A stretch of DNA of 64,000 nt from Mycobacterium sp. 1081908.1 (GTDB lineage: Bacteria > Actinomycetota > Actinomycetes > Mycobacteriales > Mycobacteriaceae), in the NCBI RefSeq assembly GCF_001673535.1, contig NZ_LZLY01000003.1, positions 1-64,000 of the forward strand, written 5' to 3'. Positions 33,741-41,972 of the stretch are shown here, piece by piece. The notes beneath the pieces are model-generated. The model made no database searches and was not told the origin of the DNA. It was given only the letters and a program-made list of their open reading frames with translations. The position numbers and the translations under genes were made by a program. Within the stretch, counting starts at the first letter, position 1. Every line of letters starts with the position of its first letter.

Positions 33741-34505
33741 CTAGGCGAAATAGGCCGCCGGGACGAAGGGAACGTCGTCGGGTGCCGCGTGACGGGCCGA
33801 CAGCAATGCCCGCGCGGCGTCACCGATAGGGATACGCAGCGGAAGTTGCGGTTTCTCGGCGGCGTCGGCAACCTCGGCGGCGACCTGCTCCGGGGTGATC
33901 ATCCCGGCGCGTGCGCCGCCGCCCGCGAGAATCGCGGCGTACGGATCGTCGGGCAGCGTGTAGGTGGTCACGTCGTCGAGGGCGCCGGAGCTCACCGCGC
34001 CGGGTTCCAGCAGGGCGGCCTGGACGCCGAACGGGGCGACCTCGATGGCGAGCGCCTCGACCAAGGCTTCCAGCGCCCATTTCGTCGACGCATAGGCCGC
34101 GCCGGGTGGCAGCACGACGCGGCCGACGACGCTGGACATGAACATCAGCTTCCCCTCGCCGCGGGCGCGCATCTGCGGCAGGACCGCCTGGGCCACCCGG
34201 ATGGCGCCGACGGTGTTGAGGCTGAGCAGGCGCTGCAGCTCGGCCAGCGGGGTGGCCTCCACGGCGGCGTACACGATCTCGGCGGCATTGGAGATCAGGA
34301 CGTCGATCCGGCCGGCGGCCGCGACGGCCGCCGCCACGCTCGCGTCGTCGGTGACGTCGAGCGCCAGCCGCTCGCTGACGTCGAGGTCGGCGAGCGCGCG
34401 CGGGTCACGCGCGGTGGCCACGACGCGATGGCCCCGGCGGGCGAACTCGGTGGCGATGGCGCGGCCGATGCCGCGGCTGGCTCCGGTGATCAGAACGGAT
34501 GACAT
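33741..34505 (-). CDS. SDR family oxidoreductase
   Basis: 254 aa from ATG 34505 (M-S-S-V-L-I). TGASRGIG (7-14), SNAAE in place of NNAG, Ser in FMSSVVG and AAYASTKWAL with Tyr/Lys. Similar to short dehydrogenases of the 3-oxoacyl reductase/oxidoreductase group. Follows the thioesterase gene by 14 bases, so the two form an operon under the divergent TetR (35164). Confidence 0.86.
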   Translation of the reverse strand: MSSVLITGASRGIGRAIATEFARRGHRVVATARDPRALADLDVSERLALDVTDDASVAAAVAAAGRIDVLISNAAEIVYAAVEATPLAELQRLLSLNTVGAIRVAQAVLPQMRARGEGKLMFMSSVVGRVVLPPGAAYASTKWALEALVEALAIEVAPFGVQAALLEPGAVSSGALDDVTTYTLPDDPYAAILAGGGARAGMITPEQVAAEVADAAEKPQLPLRIPIGDAARALLSARHAAPDDVPFVPAAYFA

Positions 34506-34519
34506 GGCGGGCAGTCCTT

Positions 34520-35071
34520 TCAGGAGTGGTTTCCGTTGGTGCTGGGAGGCTTTGGCCCACTGGGCAACTCGAAGATCAACAGGGTGCTGGTCGCCGTCGC
34601 GACGAGCTTGCCCGACGCGTCGGTCACTTCCCCTTCGGCGAACCCGATCCGCGATCCCGCTTTGACGACGCTGCCGACGGCGGTCAGCGTGCCGCTGGTG
34701 ACGGTGACCGCCTTGAGGTAGTTGACCTTGATCTCGACCGAGGTGTAGCCGATGCCGTCGGGCAACGTGGTGTGCAGCGCGCAGGCGGCTGCGGTGTCCA
34801 GCAGGGTGCACACGGCGCCGCCGTGCACCACGCCCAGCGGGTTGTACATGGACGCATCCGGGGTGCAGGAGAACTCGATGCGCCCGTTTTGCACATCCTC
34901 GAGGCGCATCCGCAGCAGCTCGGCGATCGGTGAGGGCGGCAGCTGCCCGTCGGCGACCGCCCGCCAGTACGCGAGCCCGGACATCGACGCGGCCGCGGCC
35001 TGCGTGGTGATCGGGTCGCGCCAGGTGACCACCCGCGACTGTTCCACGCCCCAGCCGACTGAAGTCTTCAT
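34520..35071 (-). CDS. hotdog-fold thioesterase (PaaI/ACOT type)
   Basis: 183 aa. Central motif YNPLGVVHGGAVCTLLDTAAACAL carries the PaaI-type H-G-G and Asp/Thr residues, followed by the strands GYTSVEIKVNYLKAVTVTSG and VVKAGSRIGFAEGEV. Hydrolyses acyl-CoA thioesters. First gene of a two-gene operon; the divergent TetR gene starts 93 bases away and two palindromes lie between. Confidence 0.86.
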   Translation of the reverse strand: MKTSVGWGVEQSRVVTWRDPITTQAAAASMSGLAYWRAVADGQLPPSPIAELLRMRLEDVQNGRIEFSCTPDASMYNPLGVVHGGAVCTLLDTAAACALHTTLPDGIGYTSVEIKVNYLKAVTVTSGTLTAVGSVVKAGSRIGFAEGEVTDASGKLVATATSTLLIFELPSGPKPPSTNGNHS

Positions 35072-35093
35072 GCCCCCGCCTCCGGAAACTGAT

Positions 35094-35112
35094 CGGTTTA
35101 CATTTGTAACCG
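35094..35112. promoter_or_regulatory. candidate TetR operator, site 1
   Basis: CGGTTTACATTTGTAACCG is an imperfect palindrome in the divergent gap between the thioesterase (35071) and TetR (35164). It shares the GTAA/TTAC-ACCG halves with site 2. Confidence 0.5.
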
Positions 35113-35135
35113 AACCTACCGCTGCTTACGAGCTC

Positions 35136-35155
35136 TGTAAACCGTTCGGTGTACG
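35136..35155. promoter_or_regulatory. candidate TetR operator, site 2
   Basis: TGTAAACCGTTCGGTGTACG has halves TGTAAACCG and CGGTGTACG around TT, with two mismatched pairs. It ends 9 bases before the TetR start, a position suited to autorepression. Confidence 0.5.
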
Positions 35156-35163
35156 ATGACAGT

Positions 35164-35751
35164 GTGAACGATGCCACATCCCAGACGCGTCCGGCCGGCG
35201 GGCGGGGGGCCCGCGAACGCATCGAGCGCGCGGCGGCGCGGCTCTTCTACCGCAACGGAATCCACGCAACCGGCGTCGAACGGATCGCCCAGGAGGCCAG
35301 CGTTTCCAAGCGCACGCTCTATCAGCACTTCGCCAGCAAGAACGACCTCGTGGACAACTACCTGCGCGGCTTCGAGGCCCGCGGCGGCTCGCCCAATGAG
35401 CGGCGGCTGGAAGACACCGCCATGTCCCCGCGGGACCGCCTGTTGGCGATCTTCGAAATGCCGCCTCGAGAAGTATTGCGGGGCTGCCCCTTTCACAACG
35501 CGGCCGTGGAATCCGCGGGGTGTCTGCCGAGCGCGGACGAGATCGTGCGGGCGCACAAGCAGGAGTTCACCCGACGCCTCATCGCGGTGGCGCAGCAGGC
35601 AGGTGTCGCCGATGCGCATCTGATCGGACAGCAGTTGGCCGTGCTGTTCGAGGGCGCCACGGCGATGGCGACGTCGCTGAACGACACCGCGCCCGTCGTC
35701 CACGCCCGGGCCGCCGCCGCCACCCTGATCGATGCCGCGTTGCGCCCTTGA
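35164..35751 (+). CDS. TetR family regulator
   Basis: 195 aa from GTG 35164 (an in-frame GTG at 35149 lies inside the operator). DNA-binding helix-turn-helix at about 33-58: GVERIAQEASVSKRTLYQHFASK. The C-terminal part contains EVLRGCPFHNAAVE, a Cys-containing motif found in a subset of TetR regulators and sometimes linked to small-molecule or redox sensing. Likely represses the divergent thioesterase-SDR operon and itself. Confidence 0.88.
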   Translation: MNDATSQTRPAGGRGARERIERAAARLFYRNGIHATGVERIAQEASVSKRTLYQHFASKNDLVDNYLRGFEARGGSPNERRLEDTAMSPRDRLLAIFEMPPREVLRGCPFHNAAVESAGCLPSADEIVRAHKQEFTRRLIAVAQQAGVADAHLIGQQLAVLFEGATAMATSLNDTAPVVHARAAAATLIDAALRP

Positions 35752-35792
35752 CTAGCTCCTCCCGGTGCTGCTAGACATGGCGTGCGCCCAAG

Positions 35793-35810
35793 TTTGGGCG
35801 ATCGCCCAAA
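35793..35810. promoter_or_regulatory. GGGCGATCGCCC palindrome, site A
   Basis: TTTGGGCGATCGCCCAAA is a perfect 18-bp palindrome, 20 bases before the SDR ATG at 35830. Same motif as at 38473-38488 and 38569-38584. Probable operator of the TetR at 37881-38459. Confidence 0.65.
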
Positions 35811-35829
35811 TATCGGGAGCGAGGTGGCA

Positions 35830-36663
35830 ATGGGCCGGATGGAGGGCAAGGTCGCGTTCGTGACCGGCGCGGCGCGCGGGCAGGGCAGGAGTCACGCGGT
35901 CCGGCTCGCGCGGGAAGGCGCCGACATCATCGCCGTCGACATCTGCCGCGAGTTCGAGGCGTCCCCGGCCGACGGCGCGACCCCCGAAGACCTCGACGAG
36001 ACGGCGGGATTGGTGAAGGACGCCGGTGGCCGCGTCGTCACCGCCGAAGTCGACGTCCGCGATTTCGACGCGTTGCGCGCCGCCGTCGACAGCGGTGTCG
36101 AACAGCTGGGGCGCCTGGACGTCATCGTCGCCAACGCCGGCATCGGCACGACGGCGGGAAAGCTGCACAAGACCGACGAGGCGCTGTGGCAGGAGATGAT
36201 CGACGTCAACCTCAGCGGGGTGTGGAAGACGGTGAAGGCCGGCGTCCCGCACATCCTGGACGGCGGCCGCGGCGGGTCGATCGTGCTGACGTCTTCGGTG
36301 GCCGGCAACAAGGCCTATCCGCACATGGGCCATTACGTCGCGGCCAAGCACGGTGTGATCGGGCTGATGCGTTCGTTCGCGGTGGAATTGGGCCAGCGCA
36401 TGATCCGGGTCAACGCCGTCCTCCCGACGCACGTGAACTCGCCGCTGCTGATGAACGAGGCCACCTACCGCGCCTTCCGGCCGGAGCTGGAGAACCCGGG
36501 ACCCGACGACCTGGCGCCGGTGTGTCAGAGCTTCCATTACCTGCCGATCCCCTGGGTGACCCCCGAAGACATCACCAATGCCGTGCTGTTCTTGGCCTCC
36601 GACGAAGCGCGCTACATCACCGGTGTGGCGCTGCCGGTGGATGCCGGCAGCTGCCTGAAGTAA
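35830..36663 (+). CDS. mycofactocin-coupled SDR (NDMA-dependent type) dehydrogenase
   Basis: 277 aa from ATG 35830 (M-G-R-M-E-G-K-V-A-F-V-T). TGAARGQGRSHAVRLA (about 11-26) and the long insertion ADGATPEDLDETAGLVKDAGGRVV are characteristic of the mycofactocin-associated subfamily (carveol dehydrogenase-like), which holds NAD tightly and needs mycofactocin to recycle it. Ser in LTSSVAG, Tyr/Lys in HYVAAKHG. Eleven bases precede the P450 gene, so they are one operon under site A. Confidence 0.85.
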   Translation: MGRMEGKVAFVTGAARGQGRSHAVRLAREGADIIAVDICREFEASPADGATPEDLDETAGLVKDAGGRVVTAEVDVRDFDALRAAVDSGVEQLGRLDVIVANAGIGTTAGKLHKTDEALWQEMIDVNLSGVWKTVKAGVPHILDGGRGGSIVLTSSVAGNKAYPHMGHYVAAKHGVIGLMRSFAVELGQRMIRVNAVLPTHVNSPLLMNEATYRAFRPELENPGPDDLAPVCQSFHYLPIPWVTPEDITNAVLFLASDEARYITGVALPVDAGSCLK

Positions 36664-36673
36664 GGAAGCATCG

Positions 36674-37876
36674 ATGACCGTCACCAACGACACCGACGTC
36701 TACTACGACCCCTACGACACCGGCATCATCGCCGACCCGTACCCGACCTACGCGCGGCTGCGCGAAGAGGCGCCGATCTACTACAACGAGCGCTATGACT
36801 TCTGGGCGATATCAAGGCATTCCGACGTCGAACGCGCGCTGGCGAACTGGGAGACCTTCTCCAACCGCAGAAGCGACATCCTCGAGCTGATCCAATCGAA
36901 ATTCGACATGCCCGGCGGCGTCATGATGTTCCAGGATCCGCCCGAACACACCAGGCTGCGCGGCCTGATGTCGCGCGTGTTCACCCCGCGCCGGATGGCC
37001 GAGCTCGAAGACCAGATCCGGCGGTACTGCGTGCGGTGCCTGGACCCGCTCGTCGGGTCCGGGGGATTCGACATCATCGCCGAACTCGCCTCGATGATGC
37101 CGATGCGGGTGATCGGCATGCTGCTGGGAATCCCCGAGTCCGAACAGGTTTCGGTCCGCGACGCCAACGACGCCAACCTGCGCACCAAGCCGGGCACACC
37201 GATGAAGGTCGCCGACGCCGACTCCATCGCCGACGGGCGGATCTACGCCGACTACGTCGAATGGCGGTCCAAGAACCCGTCGGACGACCTGATGACCACC
37301 CTGCTCAACGTCGAGTTCGACGACGAGCACGGGGTGCACCGAAAGCTGACGCGCAAGGAGGTACTGCATTACACCCAGGTGGTCGCGGGCGCCGGAAACG
37401 AGACGACGGGCCGGCTGATCGGCTGGCTGGCCAAGGTGCTCGCCGAGCACCCCGACCAGCGCCGCGAGGTGTGCCAGGACCGCTCGCTGCTGACCCGAAC
37501 GGTCGACGAGACGCTGCGGTTCGAGCCCACCGGCCCGCACGTCGCCCGTTGGATGGCACAGGATTTCGAGTGCTACGGCAGGACCGTTCCGGCCGGCAGC
37601 GCCATGCTGCTGCTGTTCGGCGCGGCCAACCGCGATCACCGCCGGTACACCGATCCCGACACGTTCAACATCCGCCGCGACAACATCTCGCACATCACCT
37701 TCGGAAAGGGCGTGCACTACTGCCTCGGGGCGAACCTGGCGCGCCTCGAGGGCCGCGTGGCGCTCGACGAGATCCTCAATCGGTGGCCCGAATGGGACAT
37801 CGATTACGACACGGCGCAATTGGCGTCCACGTCGACCGTGCGCGGTTGGGAGCGCCTGCGGGTCGTGCTGCCCTAA
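36674..37876 (+). CDS. cytochrome P450
   Basis: 400 aa. I-helix A-G-A-G-N-E-T-T, E-x-x-R in DETLR, heme loop FGKGVHYCLG near residue 343. Soluble bacterial class I. Starts with the common M-T-V-T-N-D-T-D-V-Y-Y-D-P-Y opening. Co-transcribed with the mycofactocin-type SDR: the P450 would hydroxylate a terpenoid or aliphatic substrate and the SDR oxidise the alcohol. Confidence 0.9.
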   Translation: MTVTNDTDVYYDPYDTGIIADPYPTYARLREEAPIYYNERYDFWAISRHSDVERALANWETFSNRRSDILELIQSKFDMPGGVMMFQDPPEHTRLRGLMSRVFTPRRMAELEDQIRRYCVRCLDPLVGSGGFDIIAELASMMPMRVIGMLLGIPESEQVSVRDANDANLRTKPGTPMKVADADSIADGRIYADYVEWRSKNPSDDLMTTLLNVEFDDEHGVHRKLTRKEVLHYTQVVAGAGNETTGRLIGWLAKVLAEHPDQRREVCQDRSLLTRTVDETLRFEPTGPHVARWMAQDFECYGRTVPAGSAMLLLFGAANRDHRRYTDPDTFNIRRDNISHITFGKGVHYCLGANLARLEGRVALDEILNRWPEWDIDYDTAQLASTSTVRGWERLRVVLP

Positions 37877-37880
37877 CCGG

Positions 37881-38459
37881 TCAGTCGCGCCGCCCCTTCT
37901 TGGGCATCTCGAACCGGTCCAGGAATCGGTTGACGAGCGCGATGGCCTCATCGTGACCGACTTTGGAACCGAGCCCCTGCTCGAATATGAGCATGCGGCC
38001 GATGGACGCGATGACGACCGCCAAGGCCGCCGGCGGGAATTCATCCGAATCGATGTCATGCTCGCGCACGATGAAGTTCAGCGCGGTGATTTGCGCCTCG
38101 CGCCAGCGTTCCTGCCAGGCCGCGATCTCGGCGCGAATCTCCTTGCGGTGGTTGGCAAGACCCATGAACTCCAGCAACAGCCGGGTGTCCTTGGGTTCGA
38201 TGAGCGTCTCCCAGAACGCGTGCAGTGGGCGGTCGGAGGCCAACGCCTTCTGCTGGCGCTCCAGATAGACGGCGGCGCCGCGACGAAAGACGTCCAGATA
38301 CAGCTCGTCCATCGTCGGGAAGTAGTAGTGCACCAACGCCGGTTTGACGCCGGCCTCGGCGGCCACCCGCCGGGACGTGGCCGCGGCGTAGCCCTCCTCG
38401 ATCATGATGCGAATCGTCGCGTCGATCAGCATGTCGCGCGTCGTGGAGTCCCTGGCCAT
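37881..38459 (-). CDS. TetR family regulator
   Basis: 192 aa from ATG 38459. HTH at about 27-47: ATSRRVAAEAGVKPALVHYYF. The ligand domain contains a WETLIEPKDTRLLLEFMGLANHRKEI segment. Convergent with the P450 gene (gap 4 bases) and divergent from the 38599 SDR. Three copies of the GGGCGATCGCCC palindrome in front of itself and the two flanking SDR genes make it the likely master regulator of this set. Confidence 0.88.
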   Translation of the reverse strand: MARDSTTRDMLIDATIRIMIEEGYAAATSRRVAAEAGVKPALVHYYFPTMDELYLDVFRRGAAVYLERQQKALASDRPLHAFWETLIEPKDTRLLLEFMGLANHRKEIRAEIAAWQERWREAQITALNFIVREHDIDSDEFPPAALAVVIASIGRMLIFEQGLGSKVGHDEAIALVNRFLDRFEMPKKGRRD

Positions 38460-38472
38460 TACCGACCCTAAA

Positions 38473-38488
38473 TTGGGCGATCGCCAAA
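38473..38488. promoter_or_regulatory. GGGCGATCGCCC-type palindrome, site B
   Basis: TTGGGCGATCGCCAAA lies 14 bases upstream of the TetR ATG. The core GGCGATCGCC is perfect and one outer base is missing relative to site A. Position suits autorepression. Confidence 0.6.
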
Positions 38489-38568
38489 AATCAACCGCCC
38501 GCCGCGATGATCGTGCGGCCACTTGACCCACCTCGCGAAAGGGTGATAGGCAATGTCGAGCCCACGTG

Positions 38569-38584
38569 CTGGGCGATCGCTCAG
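38569..38584. promoter_or_regulatory. GGGCGATCGCCC-type palindrome, site C
   Basis: CTGGGCGATCGCTCAG has one mismatched pair and ends 14 bases before the GTG of the 38599 SDR. It overlaps that gene's ribosome site region (AGGAAGG at 38583-38589). Confidence 0.6.
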
Positions 38585-38598
38585 GAAGGTGGGTGCGC

Positions 38599-39303
38599 GT
38601 GAAGACTGCCGTGGTGACCGGCGGTGCCTCCGGGATCGGCCGCGCGGTCGCGGAACGACTGCGCAGCGACGGATTCCGCGTGGCCGTCATCGATCTGTCG
38701 GCCACCGACGACGGCTTCGGCTACGTCGCGGACGTCACCGATCGCGCGCAGGTCGATGCCGCGATCGCGGAAATCCGCGCGGCGCTCGGCCCAATCCTGG
38801 TGCTGGTCAACGCGGCCGGCGTGGAAGGGTTCAAGAAATTCCTGGACATGTCCTTCGAGGCGTGGTCGAAGGTGATCGACGTCAACCTGAACGGCGTGTT
38901 CCACACCATTCAGGCCGTGCTTCCCGACATGGTCGAGGCGGGATGGGGGCGCATCGTCAACATCTCCTCGTCGAGCACTCATTCCGGGCAGCCCTTCATG
39001 GCCCACTATGTGGCGGCCAAGTCAGCGGTCAACGGCCTGACCAAGTCGCTGGCCCTCGAATACGGTCCGAGCGGGATCACCGTCAACGCGGTGCCGCCGG
39101 GGTTCGTCGACACCCCGATGTTGCGCAGCGCCGAGCGGCGGCAGCTGCTGGGCGGCACCGTGGAGGACCACATCGCACGCACCCCGGTGCGCCGGGTGGG
39201 CAGGCCCGAAGACATCGCCGCGGCGTGCGCGTTCTTCGTGTCCGAGGAAGCCGGCTACGTCACCGGCCAGATATTGGGGGTCAACGGCGGCCGCAACACC
39301 TGA
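38599..39303 (+). CDS. SDR family oxidoreductase
   Basis: 234 aa from GTG 38599, nine bases after AGGAAGG; GTG 38593 would add two residues. TGGASGIGRAVAERL (8-22), NAAGV, Ser in NISSSSTHSG, Tyr/Lys in HYVAAKSAVNG, closing TGQILGVNGGRNT. Under palindrome site C and divergent from the TetR gene. Followed by an F420-type oxidase gene after 12 bases. Confidence 0.86.
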   Translation: MKTAVVTGGASGIGRAVAERLRSDGFRVAVIDLSATDDGFGYVADVTDRAQVDAAIAEIRAALGPILVLVNAAGVEGFKKFLDMSFEAWSKVIDVNLNGVFHTIQAVLPDMVEAGWGRIVNISSSSTHSGQPFMAHYVAAKSAVNGLTKSLALEYGPSGITVNAVPPGFVDTPMLRSAERRQLLGGTVEDHIARTPVRRVGRPEDIAAACAFFVSEEAGYVTGQILGVNGGRNT

Positions 39304-39315
39304 TAAGCATGAGGT

Positions 39316-39702
39316 GTGGCTCCCAGTTTTTCCGACGTCGTGAAGTCCAAGTACCTGCTCCTGACCACCTTCACCAAGGACGGCCGGCCCAAGCCGACGG
39401 CGATCTGGGGTGTGCCTGACGACGACAAGCTGCTGGTCATCACCGACGACGGGTCGTGGAAGGTCAGGCGGATCAACAACACGCCCCGGGTGACGATCGC
39501 CCGCAGCACCGCGCTCGGCAAGCCCAAGGGCGAACCGGTCGAAGGGATCGCCCGGGTCCTGCCGAAGTCCGAGACGCGGCGCGTCTACAACGCCGTGCTC
39601 AAGCGGTACTGGTACCACGCCTGGTGGTTCTACGCGCACTCGATCGTGCGCGGCGGCATCGACAAGGTGCACGTCGGCCTGGAGATCACACCGGCTGCGT
39701 AG
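39316..39702 (+). CDS. PPOX-fold F420-dependent (FDOR) protein
   Basis: 128 aa from GTG 39316. Split-barrel: SKYLLLTTFTKDGRPKPTAIWGVPDDDKLLVIT near the N-terminus, then SWKVRRINNTPRVTIARS and GEPVEGIARVL. This is the mycobacterial flavin/deazaflavin oxidoreductase (FDOR-B type) pattern that reduces substrates with F420H2. Ends overlapping the convergent alcohol dehydrogenase gene by 17 bases. Confidence 0.82.
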   Translation: MAPSFSDVVKSKYLLLTTFTKDGRPKPTAIWGVPDDDKLLVITDDGSWKVRRINNTPRVTIARSTALGKPKGEPVEGIARVLPKSETRRVYNAVLKRYWYHAWWFYAHSIVRGGIDKVHVGLEITPAA

Positions 39703-40849
39703 CGTCGCTCTTCGGGTCGATGAGGATCTTCGCGTGTGCCTCCGGATCGCCGAGCGCGTCGAACGCGGCCTCGACCCCGGGCAGCCCGACCGTCCCGGTG
39801 ATCAGCGGGGCGACGTTGACCTTGCCGTCGGCGAGCATGTGCAGCGTGTCGCGGAACTCCAGCGGGGTGTAGCCGAGCACGAACCGAAGGTCGGTCTCCT
39901 TGTTGATCGCCATCGCCGGCCGGATGTGGTCCGAGCCCATGCAGACGCCGACCACGACGACGCGCGAGAACAGCGGCGCGCCCGCGATGATCCCGTCGAT
40001 AATGCCTGGGACACCGACACATTCGAAGATCACGGGGTGCTTGGGCGTCGCCGCGCCGGCGGCTTCGGCGGCGCGCCAAAAGTGCCACCAGGGCAACCGC
40101 AGCCGTTGCAGCTTTTCGATGGTGCCGACCGCGAGGTCGAACGCCTCGAGGATGCCCTGCAGGTGCTTGCCGCTCGCCTCCGTCGTGTAGGGCGAGTCCT
40201 GCGCGGGATCGACGACGGTGTCGGCGCCGCAGGCGGTCGCCAGCGCGCGCCGGCCGGGCGAGAAGTCGCTGGCGATCACGGTGCGCACGCCGTGCGCCTT
40301 GAGCATGCAGATCACCGCGAGACCGATTGGCCCGCAGCCGATCACGATCGCGACGTCGCCCTTGCCGACCTCGCCGCGCCGCACCGCGTGCCAGCCGACG
40401 GCCATCGGCTCGGTCAGGGCGGCCACCTCGGGAGCCAGCCCGTTGGGGACGGGCAGCGTCAGCGACCGCTCGACGAGGAGCTGCTCGGCATACGCGCCCG
40501 GGGCCATCGTCGACAGCCCGATCCCGTGCACCTCCTTGCCGCGGCGCAGCAGCGGCAAGGCGACGACCCGGGTGCCGGCTCGTGGGGCCTTGCGGGTACC
40601 GGGCCCGTAATCGAGCACCTCGCCGCAGAATTCGTGACCGAACACGACCGACTGATTCGATCGCATGAACGCGTCGTAGCCGGATTCGACCATCACGTCG
40701 GCAAGCTCGTCGCAGTGGTGCCGCGCATGCAGATCGGATCCGCAGATGCCGCACCGCAGCACCTCGATCAGCAACTGGCCCTTGCCCGGCACCGGGCTCG
40801 GCTGGTCGACGACTTCGAGCTTCGCGTTGGTGCACGTGACGGTCTTCAT
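39686..40849 (-). CDS. zinc-dependent medium-chain alcohol dehydrogenase
   Basis: 387 aa. Catalytic zinc ligands in CGICGSDLHARHH and GHEFCGEV; nucleotide loop GCGPIGLAV about residue 165. The LPLLRRGKEVHGIG region lacks the usual four structural-zinc cysteines. Matches the Rv3726-like gene next to the epimerase (Rv3725) as I recall. Oxidises or reduces an alcohol with NAD. A 23-bp-arm inverted repeat lies just upstream (40888-40952). Confidence 0.87.
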   Translation of the reverse strand: MKTVTCTNAKLEVVDQPSPVPGKGQLLIEVLRCGICGSDLHARHHCDELADVMVESGYDAFMRSNQSVVFGHEFCGEVLDYGPGTRKAPRAGTRVVALPLLRRGKEVHGIGLSTMAPGAYAEQLLVERSLTLPVPNGLAPEVAALTEPMAVGWHAVRRGEVGKGDVAIVIGCGPIGLAVICMLKAHGVRTVIASDFSPGRRALATACGADTVVDPAQDSPYTTEASGKHLQGILEAFDLAVGTIEKLQRLRLPWWHFWRAAEAAGAATPKHPVIFECVGVPGIIDGIIAGAPLFSRVVVVGVCMGSDHIRPAMAINKETDLRFVLGYTPLEFRDTLHMLADGKVNVAPLITGTVGLPGVEAAFDALGDPEAHAKILIDPKSDATQPV

Positions 40850-40887
40850 CTCTCGATCCTCCTACGCCGGCCGGCACCCAGATAGCC

Positions 40888-40952
40888 TCGCCGAGCCTGT
40901 AAATCTGCAGGCCCGCACTCGCACTTTGTCTGCAGATTTACAGGCTCGGCGA
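40888..40952. repeat. 23-bp-arm perfect inverted repeat
   Basis: Bases 40888-40910 and 40930-40952 are exact reverse complements (arms contain GCCTGTAAATCTGCAG), separated by 19 bases (40911-40929). It lies between the end of the epimerase gene and the start of the alcohol dehydrogenase. GCCTGTAAATCTGCAGGCCC (40895-40914) differs by only two bases from 62878-62897. Strong stem suggests a terminator or dispersed repeat. Confidence 0.8.
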
Positions 40953-40966
40953 AACTCGCGCCGAAA

Positions 40967-41953
40967 TTAGCTGCCCGCGCTCCGCAGGGCCTCGAACGTG
41001 TCGGCCACGGTGTCCTTCGGGTCCCGATAGGTGATGCCGAGCTCTCGCTCGCTGGGCGAGTCGTCTGACGCGGGCATCTGCGTGTAGTACTGCATCCCCG
41101 CCGACGTGAAGGGTGTCTCGAAGGGCAGAAACCGGCCCGCCCGGTCCAGCACCGCCCCGGCCATGCGCAGCGCGGAATCCGGGATGGGAACCGCGACCAT
41201 CGGGGTCCCGGCAACCTCGCCGAGCATGGTCGCGAGCTCGGCCACCGGAACCCGATGCCCGCCCGCGGTGTAGCGGCGCGGTCCGCGCCCCGGCTCCAAG
41301 AGCGCGGCGTGCAACGCGGCCAGATCGCGGACGTCGACGACCAGCCACGCCGCGCTGCGACCTGGGATCGCATGCATCTGCACGGCGGCCTTGACGCCCT
41401 CGCCGGCCTCACCGAACTGATCGCCGACCGGCGGGCCGAGCACCATGCCGGGGTAGGTGATGTTGACCGGCGCGCCGGCGTCCTGCAGCCCGCGGGCATA
41501 GATGTCCACCTGCGCCTTGGACGTTCCGTAACCGTCCGCCCCGCCGACCACCGGCAGGTCCGCGGTGAGCGTCTCCAGGCCCGGATGAAACAGCGCCGTG
41601 AAGCTCGACACGTGAATGATCGGATCCAGGCCCAGCTCGACGGACTGGCCGAGGACGTTCTGCGCGCCCTGCATGTTCGTCGTCAGCATCTCTTTGGTCT
41701 GACGCGGATCGGTCGCCACCAGGGCGGCGCTGTGCACGACGGCGTCGCAGCCGCGCAGCGCCTCCCGCACCGAAACGCGATCGGTGATGTCGCCGACGGC
41801 GAAGTCCGACACGTCGACGCCCAACTGGGCGACGGACGTCTTCAGCCGATCGGGATTTCGCACCAGGAAGCGGATGGAGTGCCCGCCGTCCGCGATGGCC
41901 TTGGCGGTCCAACCGCCGACGAATCCCGTGCCGCCCGTGACCAGAACATGCAT
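40967..41953 (-). CDS. NAD-dependent epimerase/dehydratase family protein
   Basis: 328 aa from ATG 41953 (a GTG at 41968 would add five residues). Extended SDR: VTGGTGFVGGWTA (6-18), H-S-A-A, Ser in HVSSFTAL, and YGTSKAQVD carrying Tyr/Lys. C-terminal region binds substrate. Similar to the Rv3725 oxidoreductase as I recall; the substrate (nucleotide sugar or dihydroflavonol-like) is unknown. Its 5' end is 19 bases from the cutinase stop on the same strand. Confidence 0.85.
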   Translation of the reverse strand: MHVLVTGGTGFVGGWTAKAIADGGHSIRFLVRNPDRLKTSVAQLGVDVSDFAVGDITDRVSVREALRGCDAVVHSAALVATDPRQTKEMLTTNMQGAQNVLGQSVELGLDPIIHVSSFTALFHPGLETLTADLPVVGGADGYGTSKAQVDIYARGLQDAGAPVNITYPGMVLGPPVGDQFGEAGEGVKAAVQMHAIPGRSAAWLVVDVRDLAALHAALLEPGRGPRRYTAGGHRVPVAELATMLGEVAGTPMVAVPIPDSALRMAGAVLDRAGRFLPFETPFTSAGMQYYTQMPASDDSPSERELGITYRDPKDTVADTFEALRSAGS

Positions 41954-41972
41954 GCTGCGATTCTGCACGGGC

